This document shows positions 42,059-53,500 of a DNA stretch of 64,000 bases, one piece after another. Each line of letters starts with the position of its first letter. The stretch's first letter is position 1. The notes beneath the pieces were generated by a model that saw only the letters and a program-made list of their open reading frames with translations, did no database searches and was not told the origin of the DNA. The stretch lies in NCBI GenBank assembly GCA_004431415.1, contig QPMI01000102.1, forward strand, positions 124,001-188,000, written 5' to 3'. The stretch comes from Cyanophora paradoxa. Taxonomy: Eukaryota; Glaucocystophyceae; Cyanophorales; Cyanophoraceae. Position numbers and translations under genes: made by a program.

Positions 42059-43093
42059 GAGACCGACTGCGAAGCCTGAAGCTGAATATTAAATATTGGC
42101 GCGGATAGGAATTTCGACGAGAGAAATCCAGGTGATGTGCAGACCTCGCAATGCACGCATTCGATTTCCTCCACCTGCAGCTGCTTACGCATGCGATCAG
42201 CATGGGAATTTGAGTGCAATAGCGGGTCGATCCGCGCAATGCGCGCGATCGCGACGTACCGCTATCGCGATCGATGCGCTCTCGGTCGCGGGCGCTCGCG
42301 CGCGGCGCGTCAGCGCTTGAGCTCGACAGCTCTTGCAGTATTGGAATGCGCTCCGAGGTTCTTAAAAAATTGCCTGCTTTGGAGCTTGTTTGATATAATC
42401 TTCTTCTGCTTAATTAATATTAGCTCTTCGAATTCTAGCCTACGTATATACGCGATAACGACTAGATCTCCTCAAGATCCATGCAAGATCCTTCAATTCG
42501 ACCCGATCCCCTCTTCGGGAAACTCCCGGTCCGGTTCCCCCCCTTGAAACTTCCTTGAGCTCTCTCCTCTCGACCCTTGCGATTTAGCTGCGAATGCGCT
42601 CGAGCTCTAGCTTGCTTGCCTTGAGCTTGTTCTATATACCCTTCTTCAAGGCTTCTGCTTTATTAATATTAGCTCTTCTAGCCTCGCGGATCCTCCTATA
42701 TATATATGGTCTGCTGGCAGCGTTTAATTCGCGGATCCTCCTTCAATTCCGATCCTCCTTCAGTTCCTCAATTTCCGGGTCCCCCCGCCCCCCCCCCCTC
42801 CCCCTCCCCCCCTTGAAACCTCCTCGAGCTCTCTCCTCTCGCCCCCTTGCGATTTACCTTGCTCTCCGTCCGGATTCGGGAGGCTTTCGTGCTCAATTGC
42901 CCTTCGATTTCCCGATCTAATTATTTTTTGTTGTCTAAGCCACTGGGCCAGTTGTTGCGCGCGCACGTCACGACCTCACACGGCGTGATTATCACGTTTA
43001 ATTTCGCGATGTGCACATATCAAGAAAAAAAGGTCTACGTGCACATACGCTGCGCTCAATGAATGGCTTCGAAAGAAAGAGCCGCGATCATGA
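42059..43093. other. Intergenic region with a diverged direct duplication
   Basis: About 1 kb between the start of the secreted-protein gene and the stop of ABC1K. Two diverged copies of a roughly 250-bp unit are visible (about 42380-42600 and 42635-42860). They share TTAATATTAGCTCTTC, CTTGAGCTCTCTCCTCTCG-like and CCTTGCGATTTA segments. No ORF is supported. Confidence 0.55.
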
Positions 43094-43523
43094 TCAGGCC
43101 CGGGCCTCCGGGGCGCCCACGAGGGGCTCGAGGAGGCGGCGGAGCGTCCGCGCCGCCACCCGCTGCGCGAATCCCGACGCGATCTGCCGCCCCGCGCGCT
43201 TCAGTAAACTTGACATGCCTAAAATCGCGTCTTAAGGTCTCAAGGCCTCTTTTAAGGAGCGCGGGGACGTCCTGCGGACCTGCTCGCCCATCTCGCGGGC
43301 CTCGGGGCGGCGAGCGAGGGCGGCGAGGCGCAGCGCCGCCTCCCGCAGCGCCGCCAGCTGCTCCGGCGAGAGCAGCGGCGCGGCGGCGGGGAAGGCGGCG
43401 GAGGAGGAGGAGGAGGAAGAGGCGGAGGCGGAGGCGGGGGGGAGGAGGGAGGGCGGGAGGCCACCGCGCTGCGGGCGAGCGAGGGAGGGGCGGTCAGGGA
43501 CGGGAGGGGGGCGGAGCGGGGAT

Positions 43524-43564
<41 letters not shown>

Positions 43565-46500
43565 TAGGCAACGAAATGTCCTTCCTCTAACTAACGGCCA
43601 CCTTTTTCATCTAGATCTAATTCACCTCGGACTCTGGATCTAGTGATCAGAAGGGGCGCCCGCGAGGATGCACGCGACTTTAGAAGGAGAAGGACATAGC
43701 AACAGTTGCTTCTAACGAACCGATTTAAGTGCGTCCCTCTTAATGTAATGTCCTTCCTTATATCTTGTCTAGCAATCAAAATCGAATTCGAAGGGGCGCA
43801 CGCGAGGATGCGGCGGAGGCGGTCGGCGAGCTCGCGGTCCTCGGGGCGCAGCAGGCTCCCACGCGCCTCGATCTCCCCCGCCGGCGCCGACGAGAGCGGC
43901 GCCAGCACCACCCTGCCGCCCCGCGCCGTCGGGTCAGATTGGTTTGATGTCGGGTGGTTCGAGAGCGATTAGAACTCTTCACCGGCGGAGGAGGGGCTGG
44001 AGGGGCGCCGGGGCGAGCCCGGCGGAGCGGTCGAGGAGGTCGAGGCCCAGCGCGTCCGCCGCCCGCACCACCTCCTGCGCGCGAGGCGGGGAGGGCGCGT
44101 CAGAAACTGGAAGAGGGCCTTGAATGTGCGGGGAGGCGGGTCGGAATCTATGGCCGCATTCAAGGCGGCCCTCTGTGGAAGCCTAGAAGAGGGCCGTGGG
44201 GCGGGTCGCGAAGGGGGGTCTACGTCTAGATCCGAGACGGGGGCGGAGCCGGCGGCCGGGCGGGGCGTCCAGGTGAATGCAGGGCGCTATATTTAGATTG
44301 AAGGGAGGGGAGGGGGCGGCGGGGCGGACGCGGGCGAGCTTGGCGCGGAGGTCGGCGGCCCCGGGGCTGAACACGTACTCCACCATCGAGTCCACGATCT
44401 GCGGGGCGGGAGGGCGCGGGGGCGGGGCGTTAGAGAAGTAGTAGAAGCTTAAGTATTAGGCAGGCCTCTGCGGGGAGGCGGCGGGGGCGGGGCAGGGGAC
44501 TTATTGTTAGGGCGGGGGATAGGCCTAAATAGAGTAACGGCTCCTTAAGAACGGCCGGTTCGAGGGAGAGGAGGGGGCGGGGGGACCGGCGCACGTCGTC
44601 GGCGCCCGGGTTGGCGTAGGTCTGCGAGGCCTGCACCACCAGGTTCTCCAGCCGGTTCCACCTGCCGAGGCGAGGCGAGGCCGGGCACCGCCCGTCAGCA
44701 ATCGCTCGGTGGGGGCCCTCGGCCTATCCCGGGCCCGGGGCCGCAGCCTAAGCGTCTAGCAAGACCCCTTGCGACCCTTCTCTGATGACGAAGGGAAAGG
44801 AAGGAGCGGGGCGAGGGGGGGGGAAGAGAGGGACGGGGGGTACCGGAACTGGCCGTCCTTGAAGAGGAGCTCCTCGAGGTAGCGCCGCAGCTCCGGCGCC
44901 GGGTCCGTCAGCAGCCGCCGCGCCATGTACGGGTACGCCTTCCCGATCACCTGTGGGGGGGAAGGAGTTGGAGGGGGGGGGGGATAGTGGGGGTACAGCC
45001 GCTGAGAGCGGGGGCCCACGGCCTCTCTAACCGGCCGGCGCTAGCAGCTAGGACGGACGGGAGGAGGCGGCGGGATGGAGTTGGAAGTAGGGGGGGAAGA
45101 AGTGGGGGAGGGGTACCTTGAAGTCGGAGTCGGTGAACATGGCGAGGCCCTCGAGGACCGTGAGGGACCGCAGGATCAGCGCGTAGTAGGGGGGTACCTG
45201 CTCGACAGGGTCGGAGGGGGGTACGGCATACTTTTTGTTTGGGGGGGGGGGTCGCACGGAGAAGGGGTACTGGTAGAGGACGCCCCCGAGCCCGTCGACG
45301 ATCGTCTTGAAGTTGAGCTTGCTCACGTTCGTCTGCGGGGGTACGCGGATCGTCAGGGGATGCGTTCCCCTCCAGGAATCCTGTACCCCGGCTCGCCTGG
45401 AGTACGTCGTCGAAGAAGGCCTCAAGGGCGGGTACGATGGGGGAGGTGTCTATGTCCCGGGGGAGGAAGTCCAGGTCGTCTGTGGGGGGGTACGGCGATC
45501 AGGTTCGGGGAGGGGTCTACGGGGGCTTCGGGAGGGGGTACGGCCGCACAGTAGTCGTTCGCCATCCCGACGAAGTCGCGGTTGACTGTGGCGAAAGAAG
45601 AGGGGGGGCCCGGTGAGGGGGGTACGAGAGTGAAAGGGGGGTACGAACCGAGGTGGACGACGTGGCCCATGAGGGCGTACCGCGCGCTCACGGGCGCCTC
45701 CGCCATCATACCCTTCGCGAGGCGGGGAGAAGGGTCAGCCGAACGCGGACGGACCCGTTGAATGAAAGAGGGGTACGCGCGCACAAAGTCGAGGAAGGCC
45801 AGAGTGTTGTCCTGCGAGGGGGCCGGCCGGCGCGTGAGCACACGAACAACTAGAAGAGAGAAGGTGCTGGGCGGGGCGAGGAGGAGCTAGAGGCCGTTCG
45901 GCGCGTGGAGAGGAAGATAGGCGAGGGGGCAGGCGGGGGTCGGGGGGCGGGGCGGGGGCGGACGGGGGTGGCGAGGAGATTGCCGGGGTGGGGGTCGGCG
46001 TGGAAGAAGCCCGCCTCGAAGAGCTGCCGCAGCGTGCACTCGATCCCGATCTGGCCCCGCCCGGCGTCAGGCCGATGGCTCTTTCTGGGGAAGAGAAGGC
46101 GGGGCGGGGCGGGGGGGGGCGGGGCGGGGCGGAGCGGGGTAAGTCAATCTCTATCCTAAACAAGGCGCTAGACCCCGGTCATCTAATCCCGTCCTGGACG
46201 AAGCCGGGCGGGGCGGGGCGGGGCGGGGCGGGGCGGGCGTGGACGGGGCGCAGTTCTTATCCTGTCCTTCTTATCCCGTTGACGTTTTCGGGCGGGGCGG
46301 GCGGGGCGGGGCGGGGCGGGGCGGACGTTGACGAAGTGGATGGGGTCCTGCCCGGCGGCGCGGATCGCCTCCTGGTTCGACAGCTTCACCCCCTGCGCGC
46401 GCGCGAGCGCGGCTCAGACGAGCCGCCGAGAGGCGACCGTCTCTACGGATCCAGACTAGAGCGGGATCTCGCAGGGCGGCCCGCCGAGGCTCGGCCGGGC

Positions 46501-48857
46501 GTTCCTACGCTAGAGGTCTAGAGGGCTGCGGGGAAGGGGGAGGACCTCGATCCACTCCATGGTGAGCACGCGCGTCGTCGTCGCCTCCCAGTAGATCTGG
46601 CGGGGGGGCGTAAGGCGCGAACAGTAAGCGAGGGAACGAGCGAGCGAGCGAGCGAGCGAGGGGGATACGCAGGGATCTCCAGGCCTGGTTCTAGTTCCGC
46701 TAGCGCTAGCCCCAAGGGCAGAGTGGGGGCGGAGCGGGGGCGGAGCGGGGAACGGGGTACACGCACTTTGGGGACCTTGACGCCGGGGAGGGAGCCGTAG
46801 AGCCGCTCGAAGCGCTCCGCGTTGCGGCCCTCCTGCCCGGGGGTCAGGTGGAGGGGAAGCAATGGAGCAGGGGCCGGGGAAGGGGCGCGAAGGGGAACGA
46901 AGGGGGGGGGGGGGGGGGGGGAGGGGTTAGTTTAGTCGAGCTCGAAGCTCAATTGGGGAGGAGGGCGGGGAGCCGCAGGCTCCAGGTGAGGGAATCGCAG
47001 GCTTGGTCATAGGCTGGAGGGTCGGGAAGGGGGGGTACAGGCGGGGTCGGGCGGGCCTGGCGGTAGTCGAGCTCGCCGAAGATGCGGCGCGCGAACTCGT
47101 CGACGACGGCCGTCAGGTCCGTGCTGATGAAGTCCACCGCGTTCTGAGAGGGGGGGGTGAGGCGGGGTGAGGAGGGGGGTAGGGGGGTGGGCGGAGGGCC
47201 AAGGGAGGGGCGGGGCGGGGCGCTAGGGCTAGGGTTTTGAAGCCCCGGCTGGGGGGCCAAGGGCCGGGCGGGGCGGGGCGGGGGCGGGGCGGGACGGGGC
47301 GGGCGCCCCGTTGTCTAACTGTTCCTGGTGTTGATCATTATATACTTCTAAGGGCCCGCTTAGCTCCGCTCAGGTCATTCTAAGCTCAATCTAAGCTCAA
47401 TCTAAGCTAAATCTAAGCTAAAATCTGAAGGCCCCGACTAGAGGGCCAAGCAGCACCTGGGCGAAGGCGGCGAGGCGGCGGGCGATGTAGAGATCCAGCA
47501 CGATCCCGTCGTACAGCCCCGGCCGCTGCACCTGCGAGAAGGTTGGGGGGGGGGGGGGGGGGGGGTTGTACGGGCTTAAAGGTAAAAGGGGAGGGAGGGG
47601 AGGGGAGGGGAGGGGGGGGGAGGGGGTACGAGCCTTGACGGCGACCTCCTCGCCCGTCCGGAGGCGGCCCCGGTACACCTTTTTTTGAGTGAGAAGGGGG
47701 TACTGGAATTTGTTTGGGGGTGGGGAGGGGGGGGTACCTGGCCGAGGGAGGCGGCGGCGACGGGGGAGGGGGACAGATATTCGAAGAGCTCCGAGATGCG
47801 CTTGCCCTGCGGGCGGCGCGCGTGTTCGAATCCGGAAGGAAGGAAACTTCCTATCTGAGTGGGAGGGGGGTACAGCGCACGGTCTGCTCCTCGATGAGGG
47901 CGTACGCCTCCTTGTCGGGGAACGGCGGCAGCTGGTCCTGCATCTGCGTGCGCGGGTTCGAATCCGGGCGGAACCGCTTTTGAGGGGGGTACGTGGCCAC
48001 CTCGGACAGCTCCACGAGGTAGGGCTGGGGGAGGAGGTCGGGCCGCGTGCTGAGGGCCTGCCCGACCTGGAAGCAGGGGTATCCCCGTATCAGATCCGGG
48101 TTCGAATCCCGCTGGAAAGGGTTTTTCTTACCTTGACGAAGGCCGGCCCGCAGCGGGTGAGGATGTCCCGGAGCTCGCGGGCCCGCATGCGCGCGTTCTC
48201 CTCGAGCCGCCCCGTCTGCTTGTCCGCCACGACCTGAAAGAAGTTAAGAAGTTAAGCGCGAAATGCAATCGGGGAAGCGCGCGGGGAAAGAAATCGAAAT
48301 GCGAATGAAGCGCGCGGGGAAGGACGGACCTTGGCGAGAAACGCTGTGATTGGCGCGCCGACCTCGGCGATGCGGCGGCCGACAGTGCCGGGGCGGCGGG
48401 CGAACTCGCGCGCGACCTCTTCGGCGTCGTAGACGAACAGCGGCTGCTCCTCGTCCTCCTCCAAATGCGGAGCCACGCGCACGAGCGCCGAGGAGGGCGC
48501 GGCCGGCCCGGCGGGCGAGTCGGACGCGCCGGAGGGAGCCGGCGGCGGAGTCGTCGATGCGGACGGCCTCGGGGGAGCGGAGACGGCGAACGCAGCGCCG
48601 GGGCTGGCGGATCCGTGCGCGGTACCGGTGCGCGCGGACGCGGCCGCCGCAGTCCGCGGGCGGTCGCCGAAGAAGCGGCGGCGGCGCGTCAGAGAGGCCG
48701 CAGGAGGCTGTAGAGGACCGCGAGGAAGCCGGGCGCTGACCCTGGCGGCGCCTGCGAGCGGTGCCGCCGGCGGCACGCGCGCCGACACGCTCGGCGCCGG
48801 AACGCACGCCGCGAACGCGTGCCCGGGCTCTGTGCGCGCCGCTCTGGCGCTGTGCAT
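43094..48857 (-). CDS. ABC1K: ABC1K / UbiB-family atypical kinase, probably organellar
   Basis: Multi-exon gene ending at TGA 43094-43096. The start is chosen at the ATG at 48857, followed by an Arg/Ala/Ser-rich stretch of over 100 residues that fits an organelle presequence. Family signatures occur in order: the KxGQ motif in FVK-VGQALSTRPDLLP, the Ala-rich loop SPVAAASLGQVYRG, the catalytic Lys in EEVAVK-VQRPG, FGELDYRQ-EGRNAERF, LTMEWIEG, FFHADPHPGN, and LAFLDFG with the metal-binding Asp. The tail VPPYYALILRSLTVLEGLAM is also typical. Such proteins regulate quinone or isoprenoid-lipid metabolism in mitochondria and plastids. At least two introns need GC donors (after VAVK and after DYRQ). 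Introns hold long poly-C tracts (sense strand). Confidence 0.92.
43527..43561. repeat. 35-bp G homopolymer (C35 on the coding strand) in an ABC1K intron
   Basis: An uninterrupted run of 35 G on the plus strand. Shorter runs of 20-21 G lie in other introns of the same gene at 46902-46921 and 47545-47565. Length may be inexact because such runs are error-prone. Confidence 0.85.
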
Positions 48858-50548
48858 GGCTGGAGCTTCGAACGCTGGGCCGCCTAGGCGCTGGCTGTCC
48901 AAGCCTACTCTGCACGCGAACCTGCCGCGAAGGCACGTGCTGCCCTGCTGGGTTGCGGGGCGCAACGAGGTCGCTGTAAGAGAGCGCCGGATGAACGCTA
49001 GGAGCGCCGGGAGTCTGTGCTGCGGCCTCTGGACCTCGGCGCGAATTTGCTCCTGTACCCGTCGCGGCTGGATCAATTCTCGAACTCAACGCACGCGCGC
49101 TTTTTGCTCGCCGGCGCACGCCGGTACCCGGATCGATCGCGAATCGTGCATGCTGACCGAGCTCCGGTCCAATCCATGCCAACCGGTACCATGGCCAGCG
49201 GCAATCTGCAGCTGCAGTGCCACGCGGCCGTACGCGTGCGCGCGGCCGCGCCGTGGCGCGCGGCCGGCCTATAGCTAGGCTTGCATGGCGGCGCAGAGGC
49301 TTCGCTTAGCTGCGCATGCGTATATGCTGCGCGTGCCGGTCATCGGATTCGGATCGCGAGGCTGAATTCCTTGAGCTCTAGATCTAGATCGATATCTTGC
49401 AATCATTGCCAGACTCTCGCTTTGCATGGCATTGCCAGACTCTCGCGATCGCTCAGCTTCCTCTTGCCAAGCTCTCGCTCTCGTATCGCGATCGGGGGCA
49501 TCGGGCTTCCAGCTAGCGCTGAGCTTTGCCGCCTCGGTTGAAAGGCTAGCGCTCAATTTCCTCCGGGATCCGCTACGAGTCTGGACTCGCGGGATCGATA
49601 GAATAATTGAGATCGGATGTAGGTCAAACCCTGAGCCTCCCCGCCTCCTCTTTCTCGGCAGCGGCCCGGCGGGGCGCAGGTGTGGAAGATGTGAGGATCG
49701 GAGCGAGATGATGGCATGGGCGGCGGCGGGATGAAACGCCCCCCGGAGTCTACGAGTCCAGGGCCGGGCCGGGGGCAGTCCAGGGCCAGGCCTAGGCCCT
49801 GTCGAATGCCAGGCCGGGGGCAGGCCTAGGGCAGGCCAAGGCCTGGTCGGGGGCAGGGCATGCGCAGGCCAAGGGCAGGCCGCGGGCTTCCGCGACGGGC
49901 TTCCTGACTGATAGAAATTGAACACACAGGTAGTCCGTAGCGCGAAACGCCCCCCGGAGCCTCGGAGTCTACGAGTCCAGGGCCAGACCGGAAACAGCTA
50001 CATGTACAGTTCATGATCAGGGCCAGGCCGGGGGCAGGCCTGGGGGAGGCCAAGGCCTGGCCGGGGGCCGGGCCGGGCAGGCCAAGCTTAAGGGCTGGCC
50101 GCGGCCGCGGGTTTCCGGGACGAAAATGTGGACGTGACTAATAGAAATTAAGCACACAGGTACTACGTAGCGCACATGACTCGATGATGAAAGCGACAAA
50201 AGCTTGTCGACGTTGCACTGCAAAGCCAGCCGCACAGCTACGTATACGGATCCCCGGAGCTCGAGAATAGAACCAAATAAAACACGTCGAATAATAATTC
50301 AGATGACGGCAAAGAGACCGCACCAGCCCATGAATCGGGCCTTTTCTGGCCCTGCTTACAATTCTAGATCTGCTCTCCATATAGCTACAGCCTGCCGGCT
50401 GCAGGTTGAAATCGCGGGTCAAATGAGCCGGCGTCTGCGAAGATTCGAGCCAAGATTCGAAGATTCGAAGGTGAGCGCGCGAAATGAGAGCGAAGTTGCG
50501 TGGTTTCCTACCAGTCTCCCTCGCCACGCGATCGTCGCGCGCTCATGA
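48858..50548. other. Intergenic region with diverged tandem repeats
   Basis: This lies between the ABC1K start and the multicopper oxidase stop. Around 49733-50175 a unit of about 210 bp occurs twice: CGCCCCCCGGAGTCTACGAG and its relative at 49941, TAGAAATTGAACACACAGGTA at about 49914 and TAGAAATTAAGCACACAGGTA at about 50143. Runs of GGGGGCAGGCCTAGGGCAGG-type sequence lie in between. No coding feature is supported. Confidence 0.55.
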
Positions 50549-53500
50549 TCAGTGGTCATTGCCATGGGAGGGCGTGCAGCCCGAGCAGAATGGCTTGGGG
50601 CGGGCGATGGCCGGGCTGCAGAAGGCGCTCAGCGGGTCCTCCTTGTAGTTCGCCGCGGCCGGGCAGTCCTTGTTCGGCAGGATGTCGAGCGGGCTGCGCG
50701 CGCGTTCGATGTCAGCAGAAGGAGCTCGCCAATAACATTAACAAGCTTAACATTAGCAATCAAGCGCACCGCATCATCTCGTTGTCCTCGTGCGAAAGGA
50801 TGTGGCTGAAAGGCGCGTCACTCAGTCAGACTCCGGGATCCACCGCTCATTTCAAATTCAGGCCGTGGGCAAATGAAATGAACTATATATGTATATATAT
50901 TTTCTTTTATTTAGACGTTAAAGCGAAAGACGTTAGCTATAGTTGATCTTGAATTTTGAATGCGCACCAGTGCCAGACGTACTGGGCCGGGTGGTCGGGC
51001 AGCGAGAGGAAGCTTTCCTGTAGCAACGGCATAGATCAGTTCAGTCCGTTTGTCGCAAATGTCTTTAGAAAAACATTGCAAGACTAGTTCGAGCTCCACG
51101 GGCCTGGTTGAGCCGGGACGGGAGCGAGAAGCGGGCGAGGACGCGCGTGATCGATCCCGGGGGCACGATGATCGTGTCCTACGTATACGGGCGCGAAAGG
51201 TTAGCTTCTATGTTGCGTACTTCAAGTGAGCGCGAGCTCGAGCGGCTCCGCACCATCGGGCCGCGCTCGTTCGGGTCGGGGCCGACAATGCTCGCACCCT
51301 GAATCGAAAATTCAATTTCTTGCGAGGCGGCTCCGATCCAGGGGCAGGACTCGCGATCGCATTTAATTTCGCGGAGGCACCGACCATGTGCGGATTTCGC
51401 GGCGGGCTATTTACGCACCGAGAGATCGAATTGCGCGTCAGCAACAATCGGCCTGATGGGGTCGTTGGGGAAATCGGCCGGCGCGGTGACGTTCAGTTTC
51501 CTGAGAATTTCCGTTTTTCAGCATCAGCAGCCGGAAGCGACTCAATCTCAAATCAAAGAAAAGCCAAATTGCACCCAGCCTCACCTCTCAATAGCCTGCA
51601 GAGAGGCGAGGTGGAAGTGGATCGGGTGCGAGTCCGCTGCGCATGCATATGCCCCCGATCAATATGCTAACATTTCCAGGCGCAAGGACAGGCGGGGGTG
51701 GCCATGACTTAAGTTCCTCATAACCACTGATCATGAGCTTTATGCTTTAAGAGAGAGCCCTCGAGCAGGACGGGGCGGGGCGAAGGGAGCGAGGGCGCAC
51801 GCGTCAGGTTCCAGATGTCGTACAGGACGGCCGTGTTGTCGTTCGCCACCTCCGTCACCGGGTCCTGCGCTCGCGGTCGCAATGAGACTCTAGATCTGAC
51901 CGCTCGCAAAGCTTCAGCTAGCTTAAGATACGTAGATTAGATAAAGCCCGCTCAGAAACATCTCAAGGTTAAACACTCCAGATCCGAGGCGCACCTCGTA
52001 GTGGAAGAGCTGGGCCTGGTATCTGGTGGGGATCTCCTCGCGATCGCGATCGCGATTGGCCGTGTGCAGGAGCGCGCGCATCCGCATCCCCCCGTGCCTG
52101 CTCGCAGCATGTCATATGATCGAGTGCGGGCGAGCCGCGGCCGATCATTCTCCGTCCCTTTGAAAATGTGATTTAATTTAGCCGTCGCGATCGCACCCTC
52201 CGGATCCGTCGCCGCCGACGGGCGTCGACTCCGTCGAGTTGGCGGGGCACGTGAGCGGCCTGACGATCCCGAGGAGCGGCTGGATGCGGTTGAGCTCGTC
52301 CATGTGCTGTAACGTGAGATTGATCGGTTTGCGAAAGACGAAAAAAAACATTTAAGTAATTAACAGGACCGACCTCGCCGAGCGCGAGGTCCTCCGGGGC
52401 GCCGATCTGCAGCGTGTGCTCCTCGGACTGCGAGCGTTGTCGTGAATACTAATGAAAGCTTAAGCTCAAGACTCGCGGGACCTTGATGGCTTCTGCGAGG
52501 CCGTCCTCGGGGCTGGCGAAGGTCGAGTCGGAGCGGAGGGGCCTGCAGCCCTTCAGGAGCGCGTCCAGCTGCGGCACGCGCGGCGGACCGGATCCGGATC
52601 AGATCGATCACGATCGTGGCTTTTCTTTAATTTGTGCAGTAATATTGATATTGATTTCAATGCACCCGCTGGTCGCGGCGGTCGAGGGTGCGGTCGGCCT
52701 TCTTCGGGAGGGAGACGTCGAACTTGACGATGGAAGTCATGCGGATCCCGCCCAGCGTCACGTCGTCGCCGCTGCGTCCGAGTTCGAATTCGAATTCGGC
52801 ATCGAGTGGGCGGGCGCGCGGACTTGGGGAACGGGGTCGGCGCGTCGTTGCGGAGCACGATGGACTGGCCGGCTGCGAATTCGAAGCTGGCTCAAAGTGG
52901 CCTCGAATTCGAAATTCAGAGATCAGAGAAGCGGCCTCGCGGCGCGCACCGAGCTTCGAGAAATCGATGATGACGTCCGCGCGCTTGCCTGGACCTTCGC
53001 GCGTGTGTGCACACGTGGGACGAGGTCAGTCTCTCGCGACCGCTTTTCGGACCGCGCGGGGCTTCGAATCCGGACCGAGGAGGAGGCGGCTGTCCCAGGT
53101 GGTCTCGTTGCTGTCCATAATTCGCACGGGGGCGTGAAGCAGACCTGCGCCCGCAAGCTTAAGCGCGCTTGACCATTCAAGCTTAACGGACTTATAATTA
53201 ATTAGAGGCTCAGCTGCAGAAGTAATATTCATAGGGGAACAAGTCATATCATATGCATGGCGCAGGCCAGCGGAATTTCGAGCGCTAGAGCCGCAACGCT
53301 AGCTCCAATTGCAAGCGTGCTTGAACATTGAAGCTTAACGGACTTGGAAGCTCAGAGCTAATTATAGCATTCATAGGGGAACATCTCATGGCGCCGGCCA
53401 GGGGAATTTCGAATTCGAACGGTCGAGCCGCGGAGCCGGCGCATGCATATGCGCACCGTCGTCGGTGCCGATCTGGAAGACAGGGACGACGTCCGGGCCG

